The position numbers were made by a program, and so were the translations under genes. Source: Corallococcus silvisoli (GTDB taxonomy: Bacteria; Myxococcota; Myxococcia; Myxococcales; Myxococcaceae). Taken from it: DNA of 64,000 nucleotides. The notes below the pieces were generated by a model. The model did no database searches and had not been told where the DNA came from. It saw only the letters and a list, made by a program, of their open reading frames with translations. Location of the stretch: the NCBI RefSeq assembly GCF_009909145.1, contig NZ_JAAAPJ010000029.1:1-64000 (forward strand). Direction: 5' to 3'. Position 1 is the first letter of the stretch, and each line of letters begins with the position of its first letter. Positions 48,671 through 57,538 of this stretch are shown here, one piece after another.

Positions 48671-48711
48671 GGGCCTCCCGTGGATGCGTTCCCGGGAGGC
48701 CCTTCTTTTTT
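48671..48711 (+). terminator. Rho-independent terminator of asnS
   Basis: GGGCCTCCCG (48671-48680) pairs perfectly with CGGGAGGCCC (48693-48702) around a 12-nt loop, then comes TTCTTTTTT. Confidence 0.88.
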
Positions 48712-48721
48712 GACGGGGGGT

Positions 48722-48749
48722 TTGACCCGCGCGGCGTCCTGGCTACGTT
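48722..48749 (+). promoter_or_regulatory. Putative promoter of the small secreted protein gene
   Basis: TTGACC (48722-48727) and TACGTT (48744-48749) are 16 bp apart, directly after the asnS terminator. The expected start of transcription is at about 48756, which is itself the first GTG of the following gene. Confidence 0.45.
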
Positions 48750-48755
48750 GGTCCC

Positions 48756-49064
48756 GTGTCCTGGCATGCGCACCGGATGGCTCGCTGGCTGAGGTTGGCG
48801 CTGGCGTGCGTCGCGCTGGCCCTGGGGGCCGGTGCGTCAGCGCATCCGCTGCCCGTGCCCCAGGCGGCCGTCGCGGCCTGGGTCGAGCGGCGCGCCCCCC
48901 AGGCACGCCCCCGCGAGGTGAAGCCCCCCGCGCGGCTCAGCGCCCCGGCGCCGCGCCCCGGCCCTGCCCGCGTACGGGCAGCCGTCCACCGTGTCGCCCG
49001 GCGGCCCCAGCTCCCCGGGCCGCCCCGGCGGCGCTTCCTCCTCCATCGAGCGCTCCTGCACTGA
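48756..49064 (+). CDS. Small hypothetical protein with a signal peptide
   Basis: The 102-residue frame has an N-terminal hydrophobic segment (MARWLRLALACVALALGAGASAHPL, counted from the second start). It is probably cleaved after ASA. The remainder is Arg/Pro/Ala-rich and low in complexity, with no family I know. Two starts are possible: GTG 48756, at the predicted transcript start, or ATG 48777. Neither has a clear ribosome-binding site. A terminator before it and a promoter-like element support a separate gene. The composition of the second half could equally be GC-rich non-coding sequence. Confidence 0.45.
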   Translation: MSWHAHRMARWLRLALACVALALGAGASAHPLPVPQAAVAAWVERRAPQARPREVKPPARLSAPAPRPGPARVRAAVHRVARRPQLPGPPRRRFLLHRALLH

Positions 49065-49115
49065 GCCCGTCCAGAGGCCCCGTCCCTGGAAGGTTTCTCC
49101 GTTCATGGAGTCCGC

Positions 49116-49313
49116 ATGTCTTTTCTCTCGAACGCGGGGCGCGCCTGCTGGCGCGTCCTCAAGGCGGGGCCGCGCAGGCTCATCCGCGCCTGCCGGCTCA
49201 TCCTCATCCTCATCCTCGTCGTGCTGCCCAACCCCCTGGTGATGGTGCTGTCGGTCTTCCTGACGGCGGAGCGCCGCAACCTTCCCGCGGAGGTGCTGCG
49301 AAAGAAGAAGTGA
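49116..49313 (+). CDS. Small single-helix membrane protein
   Basis: The 65-residue product MSFLSNAGRACWRVLKAGP... has a basic amphipathic N-terminus. One strongly hydrophobic stretch follows (LILILILVVLPNPLVMVLSVFL, residues about 28-49), with a basic tail ending LRKKK. ATG 49116 has GGAG about 8 nt upstream. Arg and Lys on both sides make the topology unclear. It resembles myxobacterial small membrane proteins of unknown role. It follows the preceding small gene by 51 bp and is convergent with the dehydrogenase gene. Confidence 0.6.
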   Translation: MSFLSNAGRACWRVLKAGPRRLIRACRLILILILVVLPNPLVMVLSVFLTAERRNLPAEVLRKKK

Positions 49314-49326
49314 GGCCCTCCGAGAA

Positions 49327-49357
49327 GCAGGGGCCTTCCCACATGGAGGGCCCCTGC
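49327..49357. terminator. Hairpin between convergent genes
   Basis: GCAGGGGCC (49327-49335) pairs with GGCCCCTGC (49349-49357). It lies between the small membrane protein gene and the dehydrogenase gene, has no T-run, and could serve both strands. Confidence 0.45.
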
Positions 49358-49361
49358 CCCC

Positions 49362-50252
49362 TCATGCCTTCTTCCGGATGCCCGCGCGCTCCTGCGCGAG
49401 CGCGCCCAGCGCGGACCAGTCCTCGTCGCCGCGGCCCTGTGCCACGCCCGTGAGGAAGTGGTCGCGCAGGAGGCTGGCCAACGGCAGCGGCACCTCCGCG
49501 CCACGGCCCGCCTCCAGCGCCAGCGTCATGTCCTTGAGGCCCAGGCGCAGCGCGAAGCCCGCGGGCGTGTACTGCCCCTTCGCGATGGTGGCCGCGTAGT
49601 TCTCGAAGATGGGCGAGCGGGCGAAGACGGCCTTGAAGACGTCCAGGAACGCCGCGCGCTCCACGCCGCACTTCTCCGCGAGCGCGAACGCCTCCGACAG
49701 GGACTCCATCATCGACGCGATGAGGAAGTTGCCGGAGAGCTTCACCGTGTTGGCGGCGGAGGGCCGTTCGCCCAGTTCCGTGAGGCCGCGCCCCAGGGCC
49801 GTGAGCAGCGGACGCACGCGCTCCACCTGGGCCTTGGGGCCGGCGGTGATGACCCAGAGCTGCTTGCCCGCGGCGGCCTCGGGGCGGCCGAAGACGGGGG
49901 CGGCGACGTAGCCCTGCCCGGCTTCCGCGTGCGCCTTCGCCAGCCGCTCCGACAGCGCGACGGAGATGGTGCTGGACGAGACGTGGATGGCGCCCTTCGG
50001 CAGCGCGCTGGCGACGCCGTCCTTCCCCAGGACGGCACCTTCCGCGGCGTGGTCATCCGCCAGCATCGACACCACGGCCTCCGCGTCACGCGCGGCGTCC
50101 GCGGGCGTCTTCGCCACGCGCGCGCCCTGCTGCTTCAACGGCGCGGCCTTGGACTCGGTGCGGTTCCAGACGGTGAGCTGATGACCCGCGTCGAGCAGGT
50201 TCTTCGCCATGGGCTCGCCCATGTTTCCCAATCCGATGAAGCCGACCTTCAT
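49362..50252 (-). CDS. NAD(P)-dependent beta-hydroxyacid dehydrogenase family protein
   Basis: The 296-residue protein is related to 3-hydroxyisobutyrate and glyoxylate/succinic semialdehyde reductases. The N-terminal Rossmann motif is KVGFIGLGNMGEPMAKNLLDAGH, followed by WNRTESKAAPL (Asn and Arg at the cofactor 2' position suggest NADPH). It then has the substrate-binding HVSSSTIS, YVAAPVFGRPEAAAGKQLWV and the catalytic lysine segment GERPSAANTVKLSGNF. Substrate unknown. ATG 50252 is the family start; the frame runs on to 50327. It starts 25 bp after the ABC permease stop. Confidence 0.9.
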   Translation of the reverse strand: MKVGFIGLGNMGEPMAKNLLDAGHQLTVWNRTESKAAPLKQQGARVAKTPADAARDAEAVVSMLADDHAAEGAVLGKDGVASALPKGAIHVSSSTISVALSERLAKAHAEAGQGYVAAPVFGRPEAAAGKQLWVITAGPKAQVERVRPLLTALGRGLTELGERPSAANTVKLSGNFLIASMMESLSEAFALAEKCGVERAAFLDVFKAVFARSPIFENYAATIAKGQYTPAGFALRLGLKDMTLALEAGRGAEVPLPLASLLRDHFLTGVAQGRGDEDWSALGALAQERAGIRKKA

Positions 50253-50277
50253 GGAGATGCTCCCTTCGTGCTCGCGT

Positions 50278-52008
50278 TCACGCTTCGTTCGCCTGCTCTT
50301 CGGAGACGTCCAGCCGCTCGAAGGCACGGCCCAGGACGGCGACGCCCAGCGCCACCTCCGCGAAGAGTGCTCCGGCCGCCGCCAGGCCCGCGAGCGGGAC
50401 GGCCCAGCGCCCCACGACAGTGAACAGCGGGTAGCCCACGAGGAGGGCCACCACGCCCGCGGGCAACAGTCCCAGGAACGTCACCACCAGCGTGCCCACC
50501 AGCGTGAGCAGCCGCTGCCCCAGCGCCTCCACGCCGCGCGCCCGCTCCGAGTCCGCCGGAATCCACGCGGGCAGCAGCACCACCGCCGCGTTCTGCACGA
50601 ACAACCCCGCGAGCCCCAGCGCCGGCAACACCGAAAGCAGCCCCAGCACCACCGGCGTGGACCACTGCGCGAGCGTCACGTCGTCCGAGCCCACGCCCAG
50701 CACGCCCGCCACGGCCAGCATCACCCACTGCGCCGCGCCCAACGTCAGCGCGGACGCGGCCAGCTCCGCGCCCACCACCTGCCGCCCCGTGAGCGGCAGC
50801 GCGCGCAGCAGCTCCAGCTTGGGCAGGTCCATCCGCAGGTCCGTCCGGAACGCGCTCGGGCCAATCACGGCCATGGCCACCGCGACCATCAGCGCCATGG
50901 GGCCCAGGAACTCGCGGCTGTTGGCGAACAGGCGCGTGTCGCCCATCACCAGCGCGAGGGTCGCCCCCAGCACCACGAAGGCCAGCAGCATCACCAGCCC
51001 GCTGCCCATCCGCCTGCGCGCGATGAGGTTCTTCCACAGGAGCGCGACCTCTGGACGCCCCCGAGGCCCCAGCACGAAGGGCACCCGGCCCACGTGGATG
51101 GCCCCCACACGCGCGGCCCGGTTCCCCCGCTCCGCCCGCTGACGCGTCCGCGCGTCCGCGCTCGCCACCGCCGAGTCCTCGAAGGGGACCTCCACCGCCA
51201 GCACCCAGGCGTAGTGCGCCGCGAGCAGCGCCAGCGCCGCGGGCAGGTAGCGCAGGAACTCCTGTCCGCTGTGCGCCATCGCGGGGGCCACCAGCGCGCG
51301 GCCCGGCCACAGCACCGCGCGGGGGCCGGGCGCGTCGAGGACATCCCGCAGCCACTCGCGCACGGCGAACGGCGCGGAGGCGTCCGCGGGCCACGGGTGC
51401 GCATCCAGCGTGGACAGCAGCGTCCCCACCGCCGCCACGAGCACCAGCGCCACCACCGCCCAGCGCACGGCGCCGCCCCAGCGCCCCTGGGACACGAGCC
51501 AGGCGCGCACGAACGACGCCGCCGTGCCATGCAGGTACAGCGTCCCCATGGCCAGCGACGCCCCGAGGAAGAAGAGCTCCGGACGGGAGCTGGTGAAGCG
51601 CCCCACGAAGAGCGTCGCCGCCAGCGCCGCCAGCCCCGCGCTCAACAAGCCTCGCAGGAGCTTGTAGTGCAGCAGCGCCCGGCGCGTGACGGGCGCGGGG
51701 AAGAAGGCCTGCACCTCCGTCTGCGTGAAGGTCAGCGCGGGCCGGTCCGCGCCCAGCACCCACGCCGTCACCAGCGTGCCCAGCACCGACACCTCCAGCG
51801 ACAGCTCCGCGAACAGCTTCGCGTTCGGGGACACCGCGCGCCCCGTCCCCACCACGAACACGCTGCGGCCCACGAGCGAGTACAGGTACGCGAGCCCCAC
51901 CAGCGCGCCCAGCAGGTAGCGCGGGTGCTTGAGCCGCCGCACCTGACGCACCACCCGGTTGCGCCACGTCCTCACCCAGAGGAACGCCACCGCGCCCGGA
52001 AAGCTCAC
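50278..52008 (-). CDS. ABC-2-type exporter permease
   Basis: The 576-residue protein has about 12 hydrophobic helices in two halves separated by a basic cytoplasmic stretch (about 290-330, RTRQRAERGNRAARVG). PRGRPEVALLWKNLIARRRM before the second half and FRTDLRMDLPKLELLRALPLTGRQVVGAEL resemble large ABC exporter permeases found next to CcmA/BcrA-like ATPases. The GTG start at 52008 overlaps the ATPase stop (GTGA), so the two are translationally coupled. Cargo unknown; no nearby biosynthetic or lipoprotein gene hints at it. Confidence 0.82.
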   Translation of the reverse strand: MSFPGAVAFLWVRTWRNRVVRQVRRLKHPRYLLGALVGLAYLYSLVGRSVFVVGTGRAVSPNAKLFAELSLEVSVLGTLVTAWVLGADRPALTFTQTEVQAFFPAPVTRRALLHYKLLRGLLSAGLAALAATLFVGRFTSSRPELFFLGASLAMGTLYLHGTAASFVRAWLVSQGRWGGAVRWAVVALVLVAAVGTLLSTLDAHPWPADASAPFAVREWLRDVLDAPGPRAVLWPGRALVAPAMAHSGQEFLRYLPAALALLAAHYAWVLAVEVPFEDSAVASADARTRQRAERGNRAARVGAIHVGRVPFVLGPRGRPEVALLWKNLIARRRMGSGLVMLLAFVVLGATLALVMGDTRLFANSREFLGPMALMVAVAMAVIGPSAFRTDLRMDLPKLELLRALPLTGRQVVGAELAASALTLGAAQWVMLAVAGVLGVGSDDVTLAQWSTPVVLGLLSVLPALGLAGLFVQNAAVVLLPAWIPADSERARGVEALGQRLLTLVGTLVVTFLGLLPAGVVALLVGYPLFTVVGRWAVPLAGLAAAGALFAEVALGVAVLGRAFERLDVSEEQANEA

Positions 52009-52769
52009 GAGTCCCCGGGCCCCGTCGCTTCCGCGGCCGCGCTGGTGATGCGCACGAACAGCTCCTCCAGCGACGCGCCGTCCCCCGCACCACCCGCCAT
52101 CTGTTCACGGATCTCCGGCAGCGAGCCCAGCGCCACCGCGCGGCCTCCGGCGATGACGAGCAGCCGGTGGCACAGCTCCTCCACCAGCGGAAGCAGGTGC
52201 GACGACAGCACCAGCGCAGTGCCCTCCTCCGCGCGGCGGCGCAGCGACGCCTTCATCCGGCGGATGCCCAGCGGATCCAACCCCGTCAGCGGTTCGTCCA
52301 GGAGGATCAGCCGCGGCTGGTGCAGGAAGCCGCACGCGATGGACAGCTTCTGCTTCATCCCGCGCGACAGCTCGCCGGGCAGCGACTTCTCCCGGCCCGT
52401 CAGCTCCATCTCCCCCAGGAGCGCGCGGCCCCGCTCCTCCCAGTCCTCCACGCCGTAGAGGCGCGCGGTGAAGTTCAGGTGCTCCCAGACGGTGAGGTAC
52501 TCGAAGAAGCGCGGCTCGTCCGGCAGGAAGGCCAACCGCCGCTTCGCTTCCACGGGCGCTTCCGACAGGTCATGCCCCGCCACCCGCACGCGCCCCACGG
52601 ACGGCGGCAGGATGCCAGCGAGGCACCGGAGCGTGGACGTCTTCCCCGCGCCGTTGGGCCCCACGAGGCCCAGCACCTCGCCGGGCGCCACCTGGAAGGT
52701 GAGCCCACGCACCGCCCGCACCGCGCCGTACGTCTTCTCCAACCCCTCGACGTCCAGCGCCGGTTCCAT
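52005..52769 (-). CDS. ABC transporter ATPase (exporter type)
   Basis: The 254-residue ATPase has Walker A GLVGPNGAGKTSTLRCLAG, Q-loop FLPDEPRFFEYLTVWEHL, signature LSRGMKQKLSIACGFLHQP, Walker B LILLDEPLTGLDPLG and His-switch LSSHLLPLVEEL. This is the CcmA/BcrA-like pattern of exporters. The extra C-terminal 40 residues (AVALGSLPEIREQMAGGAGDGASLEELFVRIT) are common in the group. It is coupled to the permease downstream and begins 26 bp after the cheY-like gene stop, so it may share the che transcript without a functional link. Confidence 0.92.
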   Translation of the reverse strand: MEPALDVEGLEKTYGAVRAVRGLTFQVAPGEVLGLVGPNGAGKTSTLRCLAGILPPSVGRVRVAGHDLSEAPVEAKRRLAFLPDEPRFFEYLTVWEHLNFTARLYGVEDWEERGRALLGEMELTGREKSLPGELSRGMKQKLSIACGFLHQPRLILLDEPLTGLDPLGIRRMKASLRRRAEEGTALVLSSHLLPLVEELCHRLLVIAGGRAVALGSLPEIREQMAGGAGDGASLEELFVRITSAAAEATGPGDS

Positions 52770-52795
52770 GCGTGCCCTAGGACCCTTCGCGAAGC

Positions 52796-53182
52796 TCAGC
52801 CGAGCTTCAGCAGTTCCTTCACCGTGTCCAGCACCACCCGGGCCTGCACGGGCTTCACCAGGTAGGCCGTGGCCCCCAGCGCCATGGCCCGCGCGCGGTC
52901 CGCGTCCGCGCCCTCCGTCGTCACGACGACGATGGGCACGGCCCGGTGCTCCTCCGTCTGACGGATGTGGTGGATGAGCTTCAGCCCGTCCATCAACGGC
53001 ATGTTGATGTCCGTCATCACCAGATCGAAGCGGCCCTGCGTGGAGAGCTTCTTCAGCCCCTCCACGCCATCCTGCGCCTCGACGCAGACCACGCCCGCCA
53101 GACGCTGAAGCGCGTACATGATGCTGCGGCGCATGGCCTGCGAGTCATCCACCACCAACGCGCGGATCGGCTGCTGCGACAT
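52796..53182 (-). CDS. CheY-like single-domain response regulator
   Basis: The 128-residue receiver domain has the acidic pair Asp12-Asp13, phosphoacceptor Asp58 in LVMTDINMPLMDG, the Thr of VVVTTEGAD and the conserved Lys of YLVKPVQ. It has no output domain, so it should act by binding a partner, as CheY does at the motor or at gliding/pili machinery in myxobacteria. ATG 53182 is preferred; the longer frame has no family similarity. It ends the chemosensory gene run, 70 bp after cheB, and is a paralogue of the regulator at the other end of the operon. Confidence 0.92.
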   Translation of the reverse strand: MSQQPIRALVVDDSQAMRRSIMYALQRLAGVVCVEAQDGVEGLKKLSTQGRFDLVMTDINMPLMDGLKLIHHIRQTEEHRAVPIVVVTTEGADADRARAMALGATAYLVKPVQARVVLDTVKELLKLG

Positions 53183-53252
53183 GCCCCCGACACTAACACC
53201 CGCGCGCCGCCGGGCCCGGGATTGTGACGCGGCCTGTCCGGCAACCACCGAT

Positions 53253-54296
53253 TCACTGTCCGGACGACTGACGGCGGCGGCGCACCAGCGCGGCCAGCTC
53301 CGAGCCGATGTCGTCCAATGGAAGCACGCGCGTCACCGCCCCCGTGGCGATGGCCTCCTTGGGCATGCCGAACACCACCGCCGTGTCCTCGGACTCGGCC
53401 CAGGTCTCCCCGCCCTCGCGCCGGACGCCGCGCACGCCCTGGGCTCCGTCCGCCCCCATCCCCGTCAGCACCACCGCCACCGCGCGTGAACCCAGCACCT
53501 CCGCCGCGCTCTCGAAGAGCCGGTCCACCGACGGGGCGTACTTGTCCGCGGACACGGGGGATGGCGTGCGCAGCTCCATCCGCCCCGAGCGCTCCGTCAG
53601 CAGCAGGTGCCGCCCGCCCGGCGCGATGTAGACGTGGCCCGGCGCCACCACGTCGCCTTCGCGTGCCTCCGTCACCGTGAAGGGCCCGATGCGGTCCAGG
53701 CGCTCCGCGAAGGCCCGGGTGAACTGCGAGGGCATGTGCTGGCCCACCAGCACGCTGACGGCCGGCTCGGCGGACAGCCCCTCCAGCAGCCGCTGCACCG
53801 CCGGAGGTCCGCCCGTGGACGCCCCCACCGCGATGACCTGCGGCGCTTCTCCGGAGAGCACGGCGCTGCGCAGCGCGGCGCCATGGCGTCCGCCGGACTT
53901 CACGTGGCGGGCCGCGCGCACCTTGTCCAGCAGCTCGCGCCGCAGGCCCTCCAGTGCCTCGGGCGTGCCCCGGGGCGGCTTGGCGATGAAGTCGAACGCG
54001 CCCAGCTCCAGCGCCTTGAACACATCCGACTTGTGCGCGTAGCTGGAGATGACGATGACGGGCGTGGGGGACACGCGCATCAGCAGGCGCAGGAAGGTGT
54101 GTCCCCCCAGGCGGGGCATCTCCAGGTCCAGCGTCACCACGTCCGGCTTCAGCTCCAGGACCTTCTTGAGGCCTTCCTCGCCGTCCTGCGCCCAGTCCAG
54201 CACCTCCACGTCCGCGGAGGACTCCAGCAACGTGGTGAGCGTTCGGCGGTTGGTGGCCGAGTCGTCGATGACGAGCACCGTGAGCGGACGCCCCAT
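53253..54296 (-). CDS. cheB: Chemotaxis protein-glutamate methylesterase
   Basis: The 347-residue protein has a receiver domain with Asp57 in VTLDLEMPRLGG. A short linker leads to the methylesterase domain with the catalytic triad: Ser in GASTGGP, His in GQHMP and Asp in LTGMGADGAQG. CheB removes methyl groups from receptor glutamates when phosphorylated by CheA. ATG 54296 shares one base with the cheR stop (TGATG). The paired cheR is directly upstream. No receptor gene is in the window, so the target is elsewhere. Confidence 0.95.
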   Translation of the reverse strand: MGRPLTVLVIDDSATNRRTLTTLLESSADVEVLDWAQDGEEGLKKVLELKPDVVTLDLEMPRLGGHTFLRLLMRVSPTPVIVISSYAHKSDVFKALELGAFDFIAKPPRGTPEALEGLRRELLDKVRAARHVKSGGRHGAALRSAVLSGEAPQVIAVGASTGGPPAVQRLLEGLSAEPAVSVLVGQHMPSQFTRAFAERLDRIGPFTVTEAREGDVVAPGHVYIAPGGRHLLLTERSGRMELRTPSPVSADKYAPSVDRLFESAAEVLGSRAVAVVLTGMGADGAQGVRGVRREGGETWAESEDTAVVFGMPKEAIATGAVTRVLPLDDIGSELAALVRRRRQSSGQ

Positions 54297-55168
54297 CAGC
54301 GCCCCTCCAAGGACGGAAGCTCCGGCCGGCGGTACACCAGGTCGCCCTTCAGATGCACCAGCTCGAAGTCCGCGCCCAGGCTGAGCAGGTTCTCCGCGTG
54401 GCCCAGGAGCAGGTAGCCCCCCGGACAGAGCCGGTCGCGGATGACGCCCAACACCCGGCGGCGCGCGGCCAGGTCGAAGTAGATCATCACGTTGCGGCAG
54501 AAGACGACGTCGGTGCGCGGCACCAGCTGGCTCGCCGCCACGTCCGACAGGTTGTGATGGCCGAAGCTCACCCACGCCTTCACGTCGTCGCGCACACGGA
54601 CGCGGTTCACCCCCGCGGGGACGAAGTAGCGCTCCAGCAGCTCCGGGGGGGTCGCGCGCAGGGCGCTGGGGCCGTACTCGGCGCGGCGGGCCACCGTCAG
54701 CACCCGGCGCGACAGGTCCGTGCCGTACACCTCCACGTCCCAGTCATCGAAGCGGCCGCTCTCCTTCAACAGCATCGCCACCGTGTACGCCTCTTCTCCG
54801 GAGGAACACCCCGCGGACCACAACCGCAGACGGCGCGTGTGCGCGTTGCGCTTCTCCAGGATGGGAAGCAGCTCCTCGCAGAAGGCCTTGAGCTGCGCGG
54901 GCTCGCGGAAGAAGTACGTCTCGTGCGTGGTGAGGGACTCCACCGCCGCTTCCAGCTCCGCGTGGCGCTGGACGTCGTAGCGCAGGTAGCGGTGGTACGC
55001 GCCGAAGTCCTGGAGCCCCAGTGCCTCCAGCCGGGGCCACAGCCTGCGCTCCATCACGAACTTCATGTTCTCGTGGATGAGGATCCCGCAGTGCGCGTAG
55101 ACGTGGTCGCGCAGCAGCCGGAACTCCTCCAGCGTCATCTCCGGGCGACCCTCGTCGAAGCGTGGCAT
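54296..55168 (-). CDS. cheR: Chemotaxis protein methyltransferase
   Basis: The 290-residue enzyme methylates receptor glutamates with S-adenosylmethionine. The N-terminal helical domain (LEEFRLLRDHVYAHCGILIHENMKFVMERRL) is followed by the SAM-binding domain. It has TTHETYFFREP, LWSAGCSSGEEAYTVAMLL, YGTDLSRRVL and DVVFCRNVMIYFD. ATG 55168 is preceded by GAGGAGGG. It lacks the C-terminal TPR region found in some myxobacterial CheR proteins. It follows the HEAT-repeat gene by 13 bp. Confidence 0.95.
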   Translation of the reverse strand: MPRFDEGRPEMTLEEFRLLRDHVYAHCGILIHENMKFVMERRLWPRLEALGLQDFGAYHRYLRYDVQRHAELEAAVESLTTHETYFFREPAQLKAFCEELLPILEKRNAHTRRLRLWSAGCSSGEEAYTVAMLLKESGRFDDWDVEVYGTDLSRRVLTVARRAEYGPSALRATPPELLERYFVPAGVNRVRVRDDVKAWVSFGHHNLSDVAASQLVPRTDVVFCRNVMIYFDLAARRRVLGVIRDRLCPGGYLLLGHAENLLSLGADFELVHLKGDLVYRRPELPSLEGR

Positions 55169-55181
55169 CCGCGCGCCCTCC

Positions 55182-57173
55182 TCAACGCCCCGACAGCCGG
55201 GCCACCGCGTCCGACAACGCGACCCGGGCCAGCCCATCGTGCTCCACCGAGAGGGCCTGCTGGAGCGCGGGCAGGCATTCCGGACGGTCCAGGCCGCCCA
55301 GCACGCGCGCGGCCGCCGCACGGACATCCCACCGGGGGTGGCCCAGGAGCGACACCGCCAGCGCCGCCCCATCCGCGCTCGCCTCCGCCGACGTCAGCGC
55401 CGCGAGCGCCGCCTTCACCACCTCCGCGTCGGGGTGGCTCAGCGCGTCCCACAGCACGCCCGGCCCCACCGTCCCCAGCTTCGCCAGGGCCCGCACCGAC
55501 AGCACCGCGAGCGCGCCGTCGCCGTGGCGCACCAGCGCCTCCAGGTCCTCTGAACGGTCCTTCGCCCCCACGCCCCCCACCGCCTCCACCGCGGCCAGGC
55601 GCACGGCGCGGTCCTCGTCCTTCAGCGCGAGCGCCAGGAAGTTCGACGTCTCCGTCCCCTTCTGCTGCCCCAGGGAGCGAACCGCGGCGACGCGGACCTT
55701 CGCGGACTCGTCCGCCAGCGCGCCGCGCGCCAGCTCCTGGCCCGTCTCGCCATCCGCCCTGCCCGCCGCCTCCACCGCCGCCGCGCGCCACGCAGCGTCC
55801 TCGTCGCGCGCCAGCCGCCGCAAGAGGGGCAGCACCCGCGCACCGCCCAGCCGCCCCAGCACCGCCACCGCCGCGGGCGTCGTGCGCTGCTCCACCGCCG
55901 CCTCCAGCGCGGCCAGCGCCACCAGCGGGTGGCCCACGGTCAGCTGCTCCAGCGCGCGCGACGCCATCCCCGACAGGGAAGGATCCGCGAGCAGCGCCAC
56001 CAGCGGCGCCACGGCGTCCGGCGAGCGCGTGCGCCCCAGCGCCCGCACCACCACCGTGCGCAGGTCATCCTCCGCCCACTCCAGGAGCGCGCACAGCTCC
56101 GGCACCGACGTCGCATCCACCAGCAGCACCAGCGCCTCGGCCGCCACCGTGCGCGCGGGCAGGGACAGCGTCCCCATGTTGCCCAGCAGCAGCCGCCGTC
56201 CCTCCGGCCCCAGCTGTCCCAGGGTGAAGAGCACCTCGCGCAGGAGCCGGTCCTCGCGCGCCACCTCCGCCACCGCCACCGCGAGCGACGCTTCTCCCAG
56301 CGCCCCCGCGACCACCAGCGCGCCGGCCCGCACCTGCACGTCCTCGCCATCCAGCGCTTGCGCCACCCGCTCCGTCACTTCCGGAATGCCGCCCACCACC
56401 GCGCGCGCGACCGCGTCCAGTTCGCCCCGCTCATAGGGCCCCAGCCCTCCCGCCTGGGTGCCCAACGCGACGAAGGCGGCCTCGCGCACCGAACGCACCG
56501 GAGAGGCCAGGGCCCGACAGATGCGCTCCGTGGACACGCCTGGGGGATGCAGCCCCAACAGCCGCAAGGCGCTGCGTTGCAGGCCCGGGTCCTCCACCAG
56601 CGCCATCACCCGCGCCAGGGGCGGCGCGCGCTTGAGCGACGCGAGGCCCTCCAGCGCCGCCAGCCGCAAGAGGGCCGTGGGTGCGTCCAGCAGTGACTCC
56701 AACGCCCGCGCCGCGGCGTCCCCGCCCAGCCGGCCCAGCGCTTCCGCCGCGGCCACGCGCACGTTGAGGTCCACGTCGGAGAGCGCGCGCAGCAGCACGT
56801 CCTCCACCTCCGGGCGACCCAGCTGTCCCAGGATGTCCGCCGCAAGCTTGCGCTGATCCGGATCCTCGTGCTCCAGCAGGCGCACCAGCGGACGCAGCGC
56901 CACGGGCCCCATGCCGGCAAGCGCCTCGGCCGCCGCGTTGCGCGCGCCTGTCTCGCCCCGCTCGCCCAGGACGGAGATGAGCCGGGCGGTGACTCCTGGC
57001 GCGTCCGGGACGCGGCGCAAGCCCTCCGCGGCCGCGTGCCGCACGCGCCAGCTCTCGTCGTGCAGTCCCTGCGTGAGGGTTTCCAGGGCCCCTGGCGTGC
57101 GCGGATCCACCGCCTGCAACGCCCGGTAGCGCGCCTCCTCCAGCACTTCGGGAGACCGCACCGTGTCGCTCAT
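55182..57173 (-). CDS. HEAT-repeat protein of the chemosensory operon
   Basis: The 663-residue protein is made almost wholly of about 20 HEAT/PBS-lyase-like repeats of some 30 residues. Examples are LVRLLEHEDPDQRKLAADILGQLG, VEDVLLRALSDVDLNVRVAAAEALGRLG and EDRAVRLAAVEAVGG. No catalytic domain, signal peptide or membrane helix is seen. Such solenoids act as protein-binding scaffolds. Being between cheW and cheR, it probably docks with a chemosensory component. Some myxobacterial Che clusters are known to carry a HEAT-repeat protein. It overlaps the preceding gene by 4 bp. Confidence 0.9.
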   Translation of the reverse strand: MSDTVRSPEVLEEARYRALQAVDPRTPGALETLTQGLHDESWRVRHAAAEGLRRVPDAPGVTARLISVLGERGETGARNAAAEALAGMGPVALRPLVRLLEHEDPDQRKLAADILGQLGRPEVEDVLLRALSDVDLNVRVAAAEALGRLGGDAAARALESLLDAPTALLRLAALEGLASLKRAPPLARVMALVEDPGLQRSALRLLGLHPPGVSTERICRALASPVRSVREAAFVALGTQAGGLGPYERGELDAVARAVVGGIPEVTERVAQALDGEDVQVRAGALVVAGALGEASLAVAVAEVAREDRLLREVLFTLGQLGPEGRRLLLGNMGTLSLPARTVAAEALVLLVDATSVPELCALLEWAEDDLRTVVVRALGRTRSPDAVAPLVALLADPSLSGMASRALEQLTVGHPLVALAALEAAVEQRTTPAAVAVLGRLGGARVLPLLRRLARDEDAAWRAAAVEAAGRADGETGQELARGALADESAKVRVAAVRSLGQQKGTETSNFLALALKDEDRAVRLAAVEAVGGVGAKDRSEDLEALVRHGDGALAVLSVRALAKLGTVGPGVLWDALSHPDAEVVKAALAALTSAEASADGAALAVSLLGHPRWDVRAAAARVLGGLDRPECLPALQQALSVEHDGLARVALSDAVARLSGR

Positions 57174-57538
57174 CCGCCGTCCTCCTCTGGTGGCAGGGCC
57201 CAGAAGCGGTCCGCCGCTGGGATGCGGGCCCCGGGGGCATCGAGCCCCAGCGCGGTCCCTGGCGGGAATCCTGTCAGCGAGAGCCCGGAGAGCGCCAGTC
57301 CGAGCAACCTGGGCACGGGGCGGCCGCTCCGCTGGCGCACGACACGCCCCGCGAAGGCCCGCGCCAGCGAGAGGACCAAGAGGCGGGTCATGGCCACCGC
57401 GTCCGCGATACGGGCCTGCCCGACGGAGGGCGCGCGGAGGCAGCCGATGACGCGGCGCGGGCTGGCGAACCGGCGGAGGCCGAGCACCGCCACGAAGAAG
57501 GGGCTCAGGGTCCGCCGGTGTCCGCTCAGGTCGCGCAT
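57170..57538 (-). CDS. Small protein of the MRDL-GHR pair, unknown function
   Basis: The 122-residue frame begins MRDLSGHRRTLSPFFVAVLG, nearly the same as the start of the preceding gene (MRDLTGHRKALGLLYVFVHA). After this it diverges into a basic, moderately hydrophobic sequence without clear membrane helices. It overlaps the upstream gene by 13 bp and the HEAT gene by 4 bp, so coupled translation is likely. It could be a decayed or frame-altered partial copy of its neighbour. An open frame reaches 57721, but the shared motif marks the likely start. Confidence 0.55.
   Translation of the reverse strand: MRDLSGHRRTLSPFFVAVLGLRRFASPRRVIGCLRAPSVGQARIADAVAMTRLLVLSLARAFAGRVVRQRSGRPVPRLLGLALSGLSLTGFPPGTALGLDAPGARIPAADRFWALPPEEDGG

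Noticed and set aside
54353..56227. A 624-codon plus-strand frame, very Pro/Arg-rich, opposite cheR and the HEAT gene
   Set aside because: Its Pro/Ala/Arg runs are typical of antisense frames in GC-rich coding DNA; the minus-strand genes are clear.
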